DNA of 64,000 nt from Sipunculus nudus (lineage: Eukaryota; Annelida; Sipuncula; Golfingiida; Sipunculidae): the NCBI GenBank assembly GCA_026874595.1, contig CM049320.1, positions 1,104,001-1,168,000 on the forward strand, read 5' to 3'. This document shows, in pieces, positions 10,895 through 23,388 of the stretch. The notes under the pieces are model-generated. The model made no database searches, had not been told where the DNA came from, and saw only the letters and a list, made by a program, of their open reading frames with translations. The position numbers were made by a program, and so were the translations under genes. The stretch's first letter is position 1. Every line of letters begins with the position of its first letter.

Positions 10895-11426
10895 CTCCCA
10901 CCCCCCGGTATCTGAGACTTGGCTGGGCCATACAGTTTTTGACTGTGAGGTCTCGATAGAGGGATATGCTCTTAACAGGCTAGATCGAAACCGGTTTGGC
11001 GATGATGTAACTTCATATAATCAAGATGTATTTCATGAATCCATAAGCATGACTACGAATCCTGCTATATGTTTGATTTTAAAGATTAAGCTTGGGCATA
11101 AGCCTCTCCTAATGTATAACTTATACCGACCACTCGCTTCCGATCTGGGATTTATTGATTGATCATTTATGTGAGTTTAAATACTGCTTTTCAAATAAAC
11201 ATTATAATCGTTGGGGACTTAATATTGATTATAGCATCGCAATAATTCAAAGAAAAGTAAACTTTCAATCGTGCAACCTATGTTTGGCCCCTAGCAATTA
11301 GTTTCTGACCCAACCCGAGTAACACGTGACTCATCTACCATCAGTTCACTTGCGTTTTCCCCATAACGTTAAGCGATCATTATATGACAATTATTTTTTT
11401 TAAATAAACCGTCTTCATCAAGCACA
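10895..11426 (+). pseudogene. CR1-type LINE ORF2, endonuclease part
   Basis: Translation on + gives SETWLGHTVFDCEVSIEGY, ALNRLDRNRFGDDVTSY and LLMYNLYRPLAS, which match the E-T-W-L, G-Y-x-x-x-R-x-D-R and Y-R-P blocks of CR1/jockey-type APE endonucleases. The reading is cut at 11426 by the target duplication of the inserted L1/Tx1-type LINE and continues at 17155. Sequence just upstream (10600-10895) holds no other recognisable feature. Confidence 0.75.
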
Positions 11427-11442
11427 AGCGAAATAAGAATTT
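11427..11442. repeat. Target-site duplication, left copy
   Basis: AGCGAAATAAGAATTT, identical to 17139-17154, next to the poly(A) end of the LINE. Its last bases merge with the T run. Confidence 0.95.
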
Positions 11443-11748
11443 TTTTTTTTTTTTTTATTAAACAAAAATACATACATACAATACATACACATAGCATACA
11501 ATACATTGACAACAGAACATTGTTTTACTCTAAACTGTTCAACAGGTTACTTTGTATCTCTCATATAGCTCATATAGATAATTCTGCTGTTTTCTGTCAC
11601 TACAGCTAGACAAGACCTGTCCAACTAATCTTTTATACAGATTAAGAAAGATAATTCAGTGTTCTGAAAATCAGTTCATTTGTGGTTGTCCACCATTAGC
11701 AGTGTATCAATCTTAACTATGTAACTAATTACTATTTTGGTTTTTGTT

Positions 11749-14700
11749 TTAACCGATGGTTGAACCAAGTGAACAGAATTTCTGCCACTTTTCATTATGT
11801 ATATCAATTTTACCATTTTGCCATGCTATACTTTTTTCTATTTCCATAATTTGTTTTATGAAAATAAGTGCATCGGTTGGTGTCGGCTTCTTTTGTCTGC
11901 ACCGACTTATAAATATAAATCTTTTAACACACAAAATAACGCTGCCTATCAAACCATTATAGTTACCCAATATTACGCTTTCTGCATTAAAGGTAAAAGT
12001 TGGTGATATATTATCACATATAGTCAACCAGTTACGTATTTCATCCCATAAAGCCTTTGAAAAAATACACGACCAAAAAAGGTGAATGTAACTTTCAGTT
12101 TCTGTTCTACAGAAAGTGCACTTAGAATCAGCAACTATTCCCATTTTTGATAGCCTGTCATTTAAATACAATGTTCTGTTCAATATCTGATATTGAAACA
12201 TTCTTAACTTTACTGAGTTTGTAGTATTCCTAAGCTTCATGTACACTCCCTGAACTGTGTCTGTGTTATCAATATTAAGCTCGTATGCCCACTTTTTTAA
12301 TGATTTTGATGGAGTTGTATAAACCTTTTCTATGAGCTTTCCATACACATATTTTGTTACTGTTTTCATCCCAGTTAAAGAATCTATTTTGTATATTACA
12401 TGATCATCATTTTCTTCCTGGTTTATTTGTATGGTTTTCTTCCATTCAGTAGGTATACAATTGATTAACCCTTGATACAATAAGTAGTTTATCTGTGTAT
12501 TAGTTTTTGAACAAAATTCCTTATAATTTAAAAACCTGGTTTTGCCTCCATCAATACGTAAAAGTATGTCTTTTATACACCTGATCCCTGTTGAATATAG
12601 CTTCTGTATGAACCTTATTTTATTATTGATTTTTAAATGAGAGTTATACCACAGTAGCTGATTGAGGATTTCTGTTTTGCTTGTTGGTATGTGATAATGA
12701 AATTTGCACCATTCATGAAAAACCTCCTTCCAGAAAGGGTTTTTAATGGACACACAGTTTACTGCATCCTTAAAGTCTAAGTTACATTTAAACATGTCTG
12801 CTTTCAGAGGAAACATACTTAGTATATGATTCCTCCATACATTCTTATTATTCTTTATAAGCAGTTTTTTAATCCAACTAATTTTTAAGGCTTTATTCTG
12901 TGTCTGTATATTAACCATATTTAATCCCCCTTTTTCATATGGTGCTACCATTGTTGTGCGTTTAATTTTGTCTGGTTTATTTGACCAAATGAAATTATAA
13001 AGAATAATTTCTAATTTCTTCAGGTAACCTTTTCCTGGGTAAGGTAACACTGACAGAAGGTATGTTAACTGAGATAAAGCGTGACTTTTAAGTACTGTTA
13101 TCTTCCCCATTGTTGTCAATCTCCTCCCTGACCATGATTTTAGGATTCCTTCTATATCTACTAGTTTGTGCTGGTAATTGTCTTTTAACAGATATTGTAA
13201 AGATGGTCTAAAGGAAACTCCCAGTACTTTGACTGGGCCATTTGTCCATTTTAAACCGGCTTCTGCAACCTGCATTTTGGCATAGTGTGTGTTAAAGTCG
13301 TTAACTGTGAGGGGCATTATTACCGTTTTACTCATGTTGATTTTTAATCCTGACTGACTTTCAAATTCTTGTAAGATTTTTAACGACTCAGAAATACTCT
13401 TTATATCAGCTAATAGCAAAATGGTGTCATCTGCATATTGCAGAACCTTGTAATTGTAGTCATTTATATTTATTCCAGTAATTTTCCTTTCTCTTCTGTT
13501 CTTGTTTGCTAATAATTCTGAACAGAGAATGAATAAATATGGTGACAAAGGGCACCCTTGTTTAACACCTCTTGATGGCATAAAGAACTGGGTACACCAT
13601 CCATTATTGATTACACATGTGTTTGAATCTTTGTATAATGTTTTCACCCATTTCGTAATGTTTTCGTTGAAATTGAAGTATTCTAATGTTTTCCATATAA
13701 AAGACCATTCCAAGCAGTCGAAAGCTTTTTCATAATCGATGCTCATTAAATATCCTTCCAAATCTTGCTCATTTGCACTGTTTATAACTGTAATTATCTT
13801 GTTTATGTTTTCGCCAATGTATCTTCCCTTCATGAAGCCAGTTTGATCTTCATTTATAAGATTTGGAAGTAATTTTTTAATTCTATTTGCAATACATTTG
13901 GATATTAATTTGTAGTCTGTATTCAAAAGTGTAATTGGTCTCCAGTTTTTAAGATTTAATAGATTTTTGTCTTTTTTTGGTAGAAGTGTTATTACACCCC
14001 TGTTTTGTGATGGTCCAAGTTTGCCCTCTTTTAAACTGTATTCTATTGCGTTCATAAGTAATTCTTTTAGGTCTTCCCAGAAAACTTTATAGAATTCTGC
14101 TGGAATGCCATCTAGGCCAGGTGACTTGTTTTTTGCAAAAGATTTGAGGACTGTTAGAATTTCGTTTTCATTAATTTGTTCATCTAAATTTTCTTTCTCC
14201 TGCTCATTCAGTTTTTCATGAGGGGACAATTCTAAAAAAAACTGTTAGTTATATTTTGTTCTGTAACCACAGATTCATAGAGCTTTTCATAAAATTTCTT
14301 TTGTTCTTTTAAAATCCTTTCAGGGTTCTCAGTTACTGTTCCATCAGGAAGATTTATTTTGTTTATCACTTTTCTGTTGTAGTTTCTTTTCTCTAAATTC
14401 AAAAAATACTTTGTTGGTTTCTCACCATGTTCAAACCATCTGGCTCTACTCCTAAATATAGCCCCTCTAGTTTTATCCTCCATAATCTTCTCTAGATCAT
14501 TCTTGAGTGTAGCAATAAGTATCTGATTGTCCTTGGTTTGATCCTCTTGTAGAGTTTTAATTTTTGATTCAAGTTCATTTATTTTACATTTTTCCTTTGT
14601 TTTCTTCTTAATACTAAACGCGATTGATTCACTTCGTATTCTCATTTTAAGTACTTCCCATAAAGAAGCTGGGTTAGCTTCTGCATTGTCTTTCACTGTA

Positions 14701-15539
14701 TTGATTATGGTTTTCTTTATGAGATCAACATATTCAGGTTTATAAAGCAAGGAACAGTTCAGTTTCCAGAAACCTGGTCCCCTTTTGTGAATCTGAGTGT
14801 TTAATCCTAAAAGCAATGCTTGGTGGTCTGTTTTATATCCTGGAATAATTTCTACACATTCAACTCTACCTTCAAGACCTGCTGATATTAAAAAGTAGTC
14901 TAATCTGCTGCCGACTGTTGTAAGAAAATGCCGGGACCAGGTATATCTTCTCTCTTTTTTATTACGAGTTCTCCATATATCAATCAATTCAGTTTCTTCC
15001 ATAACCTCTAATATAGCTCTCCTTGCTTTTTTATTTCTATTCTGGTGTCCTTCTGACTGGTCTAATTCTATATCAAGGGTAACATTCCAGTCCCCACCTA
15101 TTACTCTATGGTCGTTTCCTAGGTCATTTATGATTTCGAAAATATTATCATAGAATCCTGGACAATCATTATTTGGTCCATATATATTTACCAATGTTAT
15201 TCTAAAATCGTTCAATAAACAGTCCAAAATTATGAATCTACCTTCATTATCTGACCTCTGTTCCAATATTTCAAATGATACATTGTTTTTAACAAGTACA
15301 GCTACCCCTCTAGCATTGGTATTACCATGACTAAAAGTTATTTTGTGTCCCCATTCAGCCTTCCATAAGTGTTCTGTTTCACTGCAACTATGTGTCTCCT
15401 GCAAAAATATTATGCTAACATTCTTTTTCCTGTGTAGCCAATAAAATACTTCCCTTCTTTTCATAAAATTCCTTAGACCCCTGACATTCACTGAAAGTAC
15501 ATGCACACTATGTGCATTCATTGTAGGAGTACCTGCCAT
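11749..15539 (-). CDS. L1/Tx1-type LINE ORF2 (endonuclease, RT), one frameshift
   Basis: The protein nicks DNA and reverse-transcribes the element RNA. Frame 15539-14232 (435 codons) holds the APE endonuclease: LSVNVRGLRNF, FLQETHS, GGDWNV, SRLDYFLIS and TDHQALLLG, then a charged linker and GEKPTKYFLNLEKRNY. Frame 14229-11749 (about 826 codons) has the RT with NWRPITLLNTDYK, MSIDYEKAFDCLEW, GVKQGCPLSPYLF and the YADDT catalytic box, then a C-terminal CTFCRTETESYIHLFWSC zinc-knuckle-like motif. The two frames meet at a run of eight T bases (minus strand, about 14232-14242); one more T would join them. Endonuclease plus RT total about 1,260 residues, the normal ORF2 size. The start is the ATG at 15539. 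Confidence 0.92.
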
Positions 15540-16121
15540 TATGAGAGTATCTTGTATTGACAGTTACGGGTAAACCAAAACCACCAAATGTTAAAACATG
15601 TTAAGACGATATACACTTCACCAAATAGCGATTTTAACATTTTGTTTTTCGTATTATAGAAATTATCTTTCCGTATACGTATCAATGTACTAGTGAGCGA
15701 TAATTGACTCTTATATGAACTGTTTGCAATTAGATTGTTAAGTAACTTCTTATTTGTATTCAACTGAAACACAAAAAGGTATGGACGAAACATGAGACAT
15801 TTAAATTAAACATGAAATAATATAATTATACTTTCCCTACTGGTATGGTCACGGCCACTGGCACTTTACCGGAGCTACGCAATTGCACCAAGTCCAACTG
15901 TTTGCGTCGCCGTTTCACCAAAAAGTTCCAATTACCATGCTGCCCTCTGTCGTCAACCAATAACACTAAATCGGTTTGTGCGAGAGGTCAGTTTCTTGCG
16001 CATGCGCACAACGTTTACCACGTGTCTTGGTGCGAACCCTCATCAGCCAGTGTGTGTTTCTGTCGGTGTTGCCCTGTCGTTGACTTTGTGTTAATCCCTG
16101 TTGGGTATCAATGCTTGAACT
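15540..16121 (-). other. Inter-ORF region of the L1/Tx1-type LINE
   Basis: This stretch lies between the ORF1 stop and the ORF2 start of the LINE. No coding frame is convincing. Confidence 0.6.
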
Positions 16122-17051
16122 CTATGCACCCCTGATCTGGACCCGTTCGCCTTCAATGTACAGCTGACCCCTCCAGAAACGAACCTTTTGGCCTGCCCCG
16201 TATGCTTCCTCCATCTGCGGTTTTGCCTTTTGTTTTAGTTTGTAATCGGCCTTTGTGAGGTCCTCTGTCACCCGGAGATTTTTCCCTTGCAGACACTTTT
16301 TCCCATTCACTAAGATTTTGTCCTTGACCCGTCTACTGAAAAATCTTATCAGAATGTGTCTGGGACGATCACCTTTCTTGCCAGTTCTGTGAGCATTTTC
16401 TATCAGTTCTCTCACTTCATCTTCATTCTTTTCAGCCAGAAGCTTGTGTGTGTGTATTATTTTTGCAGCTGTTTGTATACAGTTTTCCATTTGGCCAGTC
16501 TCTCCCATTCCGACAAGACGCAGGTTCCACTCGCGCAGATACCGCTCTTGTTTGTTTGATTCTTCAGACACTTTCTTCTTTAAATTTTCTATTTCAATTT
16601 CTTTGCGTTTGTTTTCTTCTTTAACCCGTTCAATTTCACTTTTAAGATCGGTGACCTGCTCTGTTAGAACCTCCTCTCGACCTTTCATCTCGGTGATATT
16701 TTTATCCATTGTATCATATCCATTTTCAATCACATTTACTTTTTGCTTAAGGTTTTCCTGTTCAGCTGTCAGTTCATCTTATCTTTTCGTTAAATCAGTG
16801 TGCATAGAACTTATCTGGTCACTGAGCTCCTTACACGAGTTCTTCACCAGCGCTTTCATTTCGGCCATGAGACCTTTGTATTGTCCGGTTGTGTCCGTGG
16901 CAACTGTCAACACATCAGCCCCCTGCTCACTGCTTTCGTCCTGGTCATTTACCGTCGTATTTCCTGCATCCTTTTGTATATATTTATCAATTTCCCCAGC
17001 CGGGTTGGTTGACTTCTTATTTCCTTTATTTTTAGGCATTTTATCAACCAC
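16122..17051 (-). pseudogene. L1/Tx1-type LINE ORF1, one in-frame stop
   Basis: This is the RNA-binding, chaperone-like ORF1 protein. It starts at the ATG at 17051 with a basic KNKGNKKSTNPAGEIDK N-terminus, goes into a long coiled coil (KSEIERVKEENKRKEIEIEN and around it), then the RRM-like core beginning WNLRLVGMGETG, the AHRTGKKGDRPRHILIRFF block, and a basic C-terminal domain (NLRVTEDLTKADYKLKQKAK). A TAA at 16779-16781 interrupts the frame after DLTKR; the next codons are in the same frame, so one substitution would account for it. Total about 309 codons, normal for this group. It ends about 580 bases before ORF2. Confidence 0.9.
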
Positions 17052-17138
17052 TGATGCGACTTTCCGTTTACTTTTTTCTGTTTAACGTCAGCTCCGGTAA
17101 AGACACGTCTTCACCCCACCATCACGTGACCGGAAGTC

Positions 17139-17154
17139 AGCGAAATAAGAATTT
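17139..17154. repeat. Target-site duplication, right copy
   Basis: AGCGAAATAAGAATTT, identical to 11427-11442, at the 5' end of the LINE. It fixes the 5' end at about 17138, so the element is full length or close to it. Confidence 0.95.
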
Positions 17155-18550
17155 AGAGATTATAAATAAAAATTGATCCTGTTCAGTTTTTTATGGACTT
17201 TATTCTGTTGTCTATCCACTCATGTATAATATCACTTAAGGATACGGATGTTGCATGGATAATGTGAAAGTCTAAGTTCCTCAGGCTCTGCAACGTTCAC
17301 GCACCATTAAAATGTCGTTTAAATTGTAGAAAAAATCTTTGTTTTCCTAATAACAACTTACGTTTAATGGACAGACGTGTTTTACATAAACTGACCTTAA
17401 AAAAGCAAAAAAAAAAAAGTACGTTTGGAAACAATACAGACAAACGCGTAACTTTATAACTAAGGCAATACGGAGCGCATAAATAAATTACTACAGGTAT
17501 TGTAGTCAATCAATCAGGAACGCTAATGTCTTTTTCAGCAAAGTCGGAGAAACAGTCTCAAATTCTTTAAAGACCACGTGTACCAATCATTTGTCTCGTC
17601 TGCAGTGCGATAAAAACTTTAGTTTTAAATTCAATTTAATTAAAAACTCGTTTGTATATAGACCGTTAATTTCTCTTTCGGACAGTCAAAATCCAGATAT
17701 CCTTGGAATGTGCCCTTTCCTTTAAAATAATTGCAGCTCCAGTTATTTCAGTTTCTTTTGCGCACATTTTAAATCTTTCTTTAAATACATGTACTAGTTA
17801 TTTTCCTATAGACACTAGTATAACATCGATTTATAAAGGAACTGAGAGCAAATCCGACCTTAATAATTAAAGGCCAATATCAATTATTGGTCATATACCA
17901 AAAATAATCGACGTACGTGTGAAGTGCTTGTAATGTCTCATTTCAAAGTGAATCATCTCTTTTCTGATATATATAAAAAATCTGGCCATATACCTAACAG
18001 ACCTAGCTTAACTGCACTTACCGTTAAAGCTGATGACTTGATGGCTGCCAAGAACAGAAAACAATTTACAGCTGCCTTCTTCTTAGATTTTAAAAAAGGG
18101 TTTGATTGCCTTAATCATAAAGTAATTTTTGAAAAACTATGTAGTTATGGTATACTTGAAAAAGAATTTTCTTGGTTTAATACCTACCTGAACGAGAAAA
18201 CTCAAGTCGTGAGAGGCAGTTAGGGGATATCTGAAGCAAAAATTGTTAATAAAAGTGCTCCGCAGGGAACTGTCCTTGGTCCGGTTATATTTCTACATAC
18301 ATTAACGATTTTATCGGGTTTATCGACTGCAAATGCATGATGTTTGCGGAGGATACCACACAATGTTTTAGTTCACGCTCTATGAATAAAGCTGTTCAAA
18401 GCCTTAAGATGAGCTTGGATAAAGCCAATGAATAGTTCACTGGGAACACTGATGACAAACTCGGATAAATCGGTTGCACTTCAGCTAGGCAAAAACATGA
18501 TGAAAAAACCGTTAAGCTTCTTGGTTTGAATTAAGATATTAAGTGGAGTC
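17155..18550 (+). pseudogene. CR1-type LINE ORF2: linker and reverse transcriptase
   Basis: This continues the endonuclease part at 10895-11426 once the nested LINE is removed. Pieces in several frames read the endonuclease end and linker (VAWIM, then KSKFLRLCNVHAPLK), YRQTRNFITKAIRSA, VFFSKVGETVSNS, then RT blocks at 17924-18223: RPSLTALTVKADDLMAAKN, AAFFLDFKKGFDCLNHKVI, followed by SAPQGTVLGPVIF and a FAEDTTQCF motif where CR1 elements have YADDT/FADDT. The Asp-to-Glu change in the catalytic box and many stops show it is inactive. Confidence 0.8.
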
Positions 18551-18565
18551 TCATGTGTCCTGTTT

Positions 18566-18790
18566 ACAAAACAGGGGCGGATCAAGGATTTAGGAAAAGG
18601 AGGGGGTCCAATCCAGGAGGACGAGTGAAAAGCCTAAAAAAGGTCATCAGGTCCGTAAATGGGGAAGGGGGGGGGTCCAGGCCGCTAAACTTCGTCCGAA
18701 ACCCTTAAAAATTTGTTTCGGATGAAAGGGGGGGGGGGGGGGCTTCCGGACCCCCACGACCCATCCCCCCATCCGCTTCTGCAAAAGAAA
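18566..18790. mobile_element. MITE-like insertion with GCGGAT ends
   Basis: It begins ACAGGGGCGGATCAAGG and ends CCATCCGCTTCTGC, which are imperfect inverted ends. The interior holds G-rich and C-rich runs (GGGGGGGG near 18730). CAAAA flanks both sides and may be the target duplication. A relative lies at about 36840-37045. It interrupts the CR1-type RT frame between the LLGLN and RIGLLYRVRQF blocks. Confidence 0.6.
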
Positions 18791-18863
18791 CTGAAACCTA
18801 GAATTGGACTTTTGTATCGAGTGAGACAATTTTTACCGCATTCGGCCTCGTGCACTCTGTATA

Positions 18864-21800
18864 TATGATACTCTAATATAATGTTACATTGACTACTGCC
18901 TGTCGGTAAAGGGTATGTATGATACTCTAATATAATGTCACATTGACTACCGCCTGTCGGTATAGGGTATGTATGATACTCTAATATAATGTTACATTGA
19001 CTACCGCCTGTCGGTATAGGGTATGTATGATACTCTAATATAATGTCACATTGACTACCGCCTGTCGGTATAGGGTATGTATGATACTCTAATATAATGT
19101 CACATTGACTACCGCCTGTCGGTATAGGGTATGTATGAAACTCTAATATAATGCTACATTGACTACCGCCTGTCGGTATAGGGTATGTATGATACTCTAA
19201 TATAATGTCACATTGACTACCGCCTCTCGGTATAGGGTATGTATGATACTCTAATATAATGTCACATTGACTACCGCCTGTCGGTATAGGGTATGTATGA
19301 TACTCTAATATAATGTCACATTGACTACCGCCTCTCGGTATAGGGTATGTATGATACTTTAATATAATGTCACATTGACTACCGCCTCTCGGTATAGGGT
19401 ATGTATGATACTCTAATATAATGTCACATTGACTACCGCCTCTCGGTATAGGGTATGTATGATACTCTAATATAATGTCACATTGACTACCGCCTGTCGG
19501 TATAGCGTATGTATGATACTCTAATATAATGTCACATTGACTACCGCCTGTCGGTATAGGGTATGTATGATACTCTAATATAATGTCACATTGACTACCG
19601 CCTCTCGGTATAGGGTATGTATGATACTTTAATATAATGTCACATTGACTACCGCCTCTCGGTATAGGGTATGTATGATACTCTAATATAATGTCACATT
19701 GACTAACGCCTCTCGGTATAGGGTATGTATGATACTCTAATATAATGTCACATTGACTAACGCCTGTCGGTGTAGGGTATGTATGATACTCTAATATAAT
19801 GCTACATTGACTAACGCCTGTCGGTATAGGGTATGTATGATACTCTAATATAATGCTACATTGACTAACGCCTGTCGGTATAGGGTATGTATGATACTCT
19901 AATATAATGCTACATTGACTACCGCCTGTCGGTATAGGGTATGTTTGATACTCTAATATAATGTCACATTGACTACCGCCTGTCGGTATAGGGTATGTAT
20001 GATACTCTAATATAATGTCACACTGACTACCGCCTCTCGGTAAAGGGTATGTATGATACTCTAATATAATGTCACACTGACTACCGCCTCTCGGTATAGG
20101 GAATGTATGATACTCTAATATAATGTTACATTGACTACCGCCTCTCGGTATAGGGTATGTATGATACTCTAATATAATGTTACATTGACTACCGCCTCTC
20201 GGTATAGGGTATGTATGATACTCTGATATAATGTCACATTGACTACCGCCTGTCGGTATAGGGTATGTATGATACTCTGATATAATGCTACATTGACTAC
20301 CGCCTCTCGGTATAGGGTATGTATGATACTCTGATATAATGCTACATTGACTACCGCCTCTCGGTATAGGGTATGTATGATACTCTAATATAATGCTACA
20401 TTGACTACCGCCTCTCGGTATAGGGTATGTATGATACTCTAATATAATTTTACATTGACTACCGCCTCTCGGTATAGGGTATGTATGATACTCTAATATA
20501 ATGCTACATTGACTACCGCCTCTCGGTATAGGGTATGTATGATACTCTAATATAATGCTACATTGACTACCGCCTCTCGGTATAGGGTATGTATGATACT
20601 CTAATATAATGCTACATTGACTACCGCCTGTCGGTATAGGGTATGTATGATACTCTAATATAATGCTACATTGACTACCGCCTGTCGGTATAGGGTATGT
20701 ATGATACTCTAATATAATGCTACATTGACTACCGCCTGTCGGTGTAGGGTATGTATGATACTCTAATATAATGCTACATTGACTACCGCCTGTCGGTATA
20801 GGGTATGTATGATACTCTAATATAATGCTACATTGACTACCGCCTGTCGGTATAGGGTATGTAATATTCTAATATAATGTTACATTGACTACCGCCTGTC
20901 GGTATAGGGTATGTATGATACTCTAATATAATGCTACATTGACTACCGCCTCTCGGTATAGGGTATGTATGATACTCTAATATAATGCTACATTGACTAA
21001 CGCCTGTCGGTATAGGGTATGTATGATACTCTAATATAATGTCACATTGATTAACGCCTGTCGGTATAGGGTATGTATGATACTCTAATATAATGTTACA
21101 TTGACTACCGCCTGTCGGTATAGGGTATGTATGATACTTTAATATAATGTTACATTGACTACCGCCTGTCAGTATAGGGTATGTATGATACTCTAATATA
21201 ATGCTACATTGACTGACGCCTGTCGGTATAGGGTATGTATGATACTCTAATATAATGTCACATTGACTGACGCCTGTCGGTATAGGGTATGTATGATACT
21301 CTAATATAATGTCACATTGACTACCGCCTGTCGGTATAGGGTATGTATGATACTCTAATATAATGTCACATTGACTACCGCCTGTCGGTATATGGTATGT
21401 ATGATACTCTAATATAATGTCACATTGACTACCGCCTGTCGGTATAGGGTATGTATGATACTCTAATATAATGTCACACTGACTACCGCCTGTCGGTATA
21501 GGGTATGTATGATACTCTAATATAATGTCACACTGACTACCGCCTGTCGGTATAGGGTATGTATGATACTCTAATATAATGTTACATTGACTACCGCCTC
21601 TCGGTATAGGGTATGTATGATACTCTAATATAATGTTACATTGACTGCCGCCTCTCGGTATAGGGTATGTATGATACTCTAATATAATGTTACATTGACT
21701 GCCGCCTCTCGGTATAGGGTATGTATGATACTCTAATATAATGTTACATTGACTGCCGCCTCTCGGTATAGGGTATGTATGATACTCTAATATAATGCTA

Positions 21801-23388
21801 CATTGACTACCGCCTCTCGGTATAGGGTATGTATGATACTCTAATATAATGCTACATTGACTACCGCCTCTCGGTATAGGGTATGTATGATACTCTAATA
21901 TAATGCTACATTGACTACCGCCTCTCGGTATAGGGTATGTATGATCAAGGAGTTTACAGGGATGGAGTATCAAGTGAGAGTCTGGCCGTGTCGGATGTTG
22001 CTGACGGGGGTCATAAAACTCGCTGCTCTAAGGCACAAAGAGATGCCGCTGATAAGCCCGGTGCTAATTGATACAGCGCGAGAGACCCCCCTTCGGCGTG
22101 ACTTCGGAATTATTGTGACAAGGATGAGTAAGTTCTCCCCAATTTTATCTCCGGTAGTATTTAATATAAATTTTTAAACAATCATAAGTTTGAACACCAT
22201 ATGTTCATATGTGTGGGAAACGTGTGTGAATCTGTAGTTGCTAATGACGCCTGAGCTATAGCTTGGCTGCGGTACATATGGGCGATAATACGAGAACAAC
22301 GCCGTCAGTGACAGAGCGGACAATGACTCGCTGTTATCCATCAAAATGAAAGTCATCCGAGCATAAGCTAAAAATTTTTTTTATCGTCGGAATACTATAA
22401 TACATGGCCAATTATTAATATAAGTCAGAAGTGTGGGAACTGATGGAATTTTTTATAATTCCGAAGTTATTCAGGGAAAGTAAGGTTTACACTTACCAGT
22501 CGTCCGTCATGAATCACGGCATAAGTTGATGTAGAGTGTCCGCATCTATCCAAAAATTGGTCAAGTGATTCCTCAACACGAGACCTCTCTAGATATATTT
22601 GTTGCGCATAATTCTTGACAAAACAAACCATTTGCGCATTCATAATTCCGGTCAATATTATTCCAGTGATTTACTGCTCAGTTACTGGATAAATCGCTCT
22701 CCGCTTCAGCGAGCTACAGCGGACCGCAGAAGTAACATCTAGCAGGCTCGCTTTATCAAAGGCCGTGCCGCCGCTGCGCCTGACACCGCGGCACAATAGG
22801 CGTACAATAGAGTTTATGGGCTTATCATGTCTTAATTGCAATTAGCGCACGACTGACACTCGCGACCTGGCAGGGCTTCTGACAGTTGTTACTCCAGTCC
22901 TGTAAACTCCTTGGTATGATACTCTAATATAATGTTACATTGACTACCGCCTTTCGGTATAGGGTATGTATGATACTCTAATATAATGTTACATTGACTA
23001 CCGCCTCTCGGTATAGGGTATGTATGATACTCTAATATAATGGTACATTGACTACCGCCTGTCGGTATAGGGTATGTATGATACTCTAATATAATGCTAC
23101 ATTGACTACCGCCTGTCGGTATAGGGTATGTATGATATTCTAATATAATGTTACATTGACTACCGCCTGTCGGTATAGGGTATGTTTGATACTCTAATAT
23201 AATGTCACATTGACTAACACCTCTCGGTATAGGGTATGTATGATACTCTAATATAATGTTACATTGACTACCGCCTCTCGGTAAAGGGGATGTATGATAC
23301 TCTAATATAATGCTACATTGACTACCGCCTCTCGGTATAAGGTATGTATGATACTCTAATATAATGTTACATTGACTACTGCCTGTCG
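18864..23388. repeat. 54-bp minisatellite made from LINE RT coding sequence
   Basis: About 57 tandem copies of a 54-bp unit lie at 18864-21945 and nearly nine more at 22914-23388, split by a transposon. The unit runs TATGATACTCTAATATAATG, then TTACATTGACTACCGCCTGT, then CGGTATAGGGTATG. On + the first unit reads YDTLI, stop, CYIDYCLS, in frame with the CR1-type LINE that precedes it (RIGLLYRVRQF) and equals the conserved Y-x-x-L-I-x-x-x-I-D-Y-C block of its RT end. The first and last units have GACTACTGCC, while the inner ones have GACTACCGCC. Variants (TGTCAC/TGCTAC/TGTTAC; CCTGTCGG/CCTCTCGG; TGACTAAC) occur in runs, showing local copying. Confidence 0.95.
21946..22913. mobile_element. 968-bp inverted-repeat DNA transposon, copy 1
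   Basis: It begins CAAGGAGTTTACAGGGATGG and ends CCTGTAAACTCCTTG, so its ends are inverted repeats that go on to a GGAGTATCAA/TTACTCC block, about 28 bp with mismatches. It is flanked by GTATGAT on both sides (21939-21945, 22914-22920), a 7-bp target duplication cut from the 54-bp minisatellite unit. No transposase is present, so it is non-autonomous. A 58-codon minus-strand frame inside ends at a strong splice-donor-like CTG/GTAAGTG. A second copy lies at 34985-36014. The superfamily was not assigned. Confidence 0.92.

Larger units (their letters stand above)
11427..17154 (-). mobile_element. Near-intact L1/Tx1-type LINE with 16-bp target duplication
   Basis: The element is read on the minus strand from about 17138 to 11443, about 5.7 kb. 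It is bounded by perfect 16-bp direct repeats AGCGAAATAAGAATTT at 11427-11442 and 17139-17154. Its 3' end is a poly(A) tract (seen as T bases at 11441-11456) directly next to the left duplication, the hallmark of target-primed reverse transcription. ORF1 is broken by one stop and ORF2 by one single-base shift. The rest is open, so this is a young insertion. It landed inside the ORF2 endonuclease-RT region of the older CR1-type LINE. Confidence 0.95.

Noticed and set aside
15539-15793. 84-codon minus-strand frame between LINE ORF1 and ORF2
   Set aside because: Has no known LINE domain and is not needed to explain the element.
20837-21973. 378-codon minus-strand frame with 18-residue repeats
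   Set aside because: Antisense reading of the 54-bp minisatellite derived from LINE coding sequence on the other strand.
18864-23388. Possible CRISPR array
   Set aside because: The units are contiguous without unique spacers, and the host is eukaryotic.
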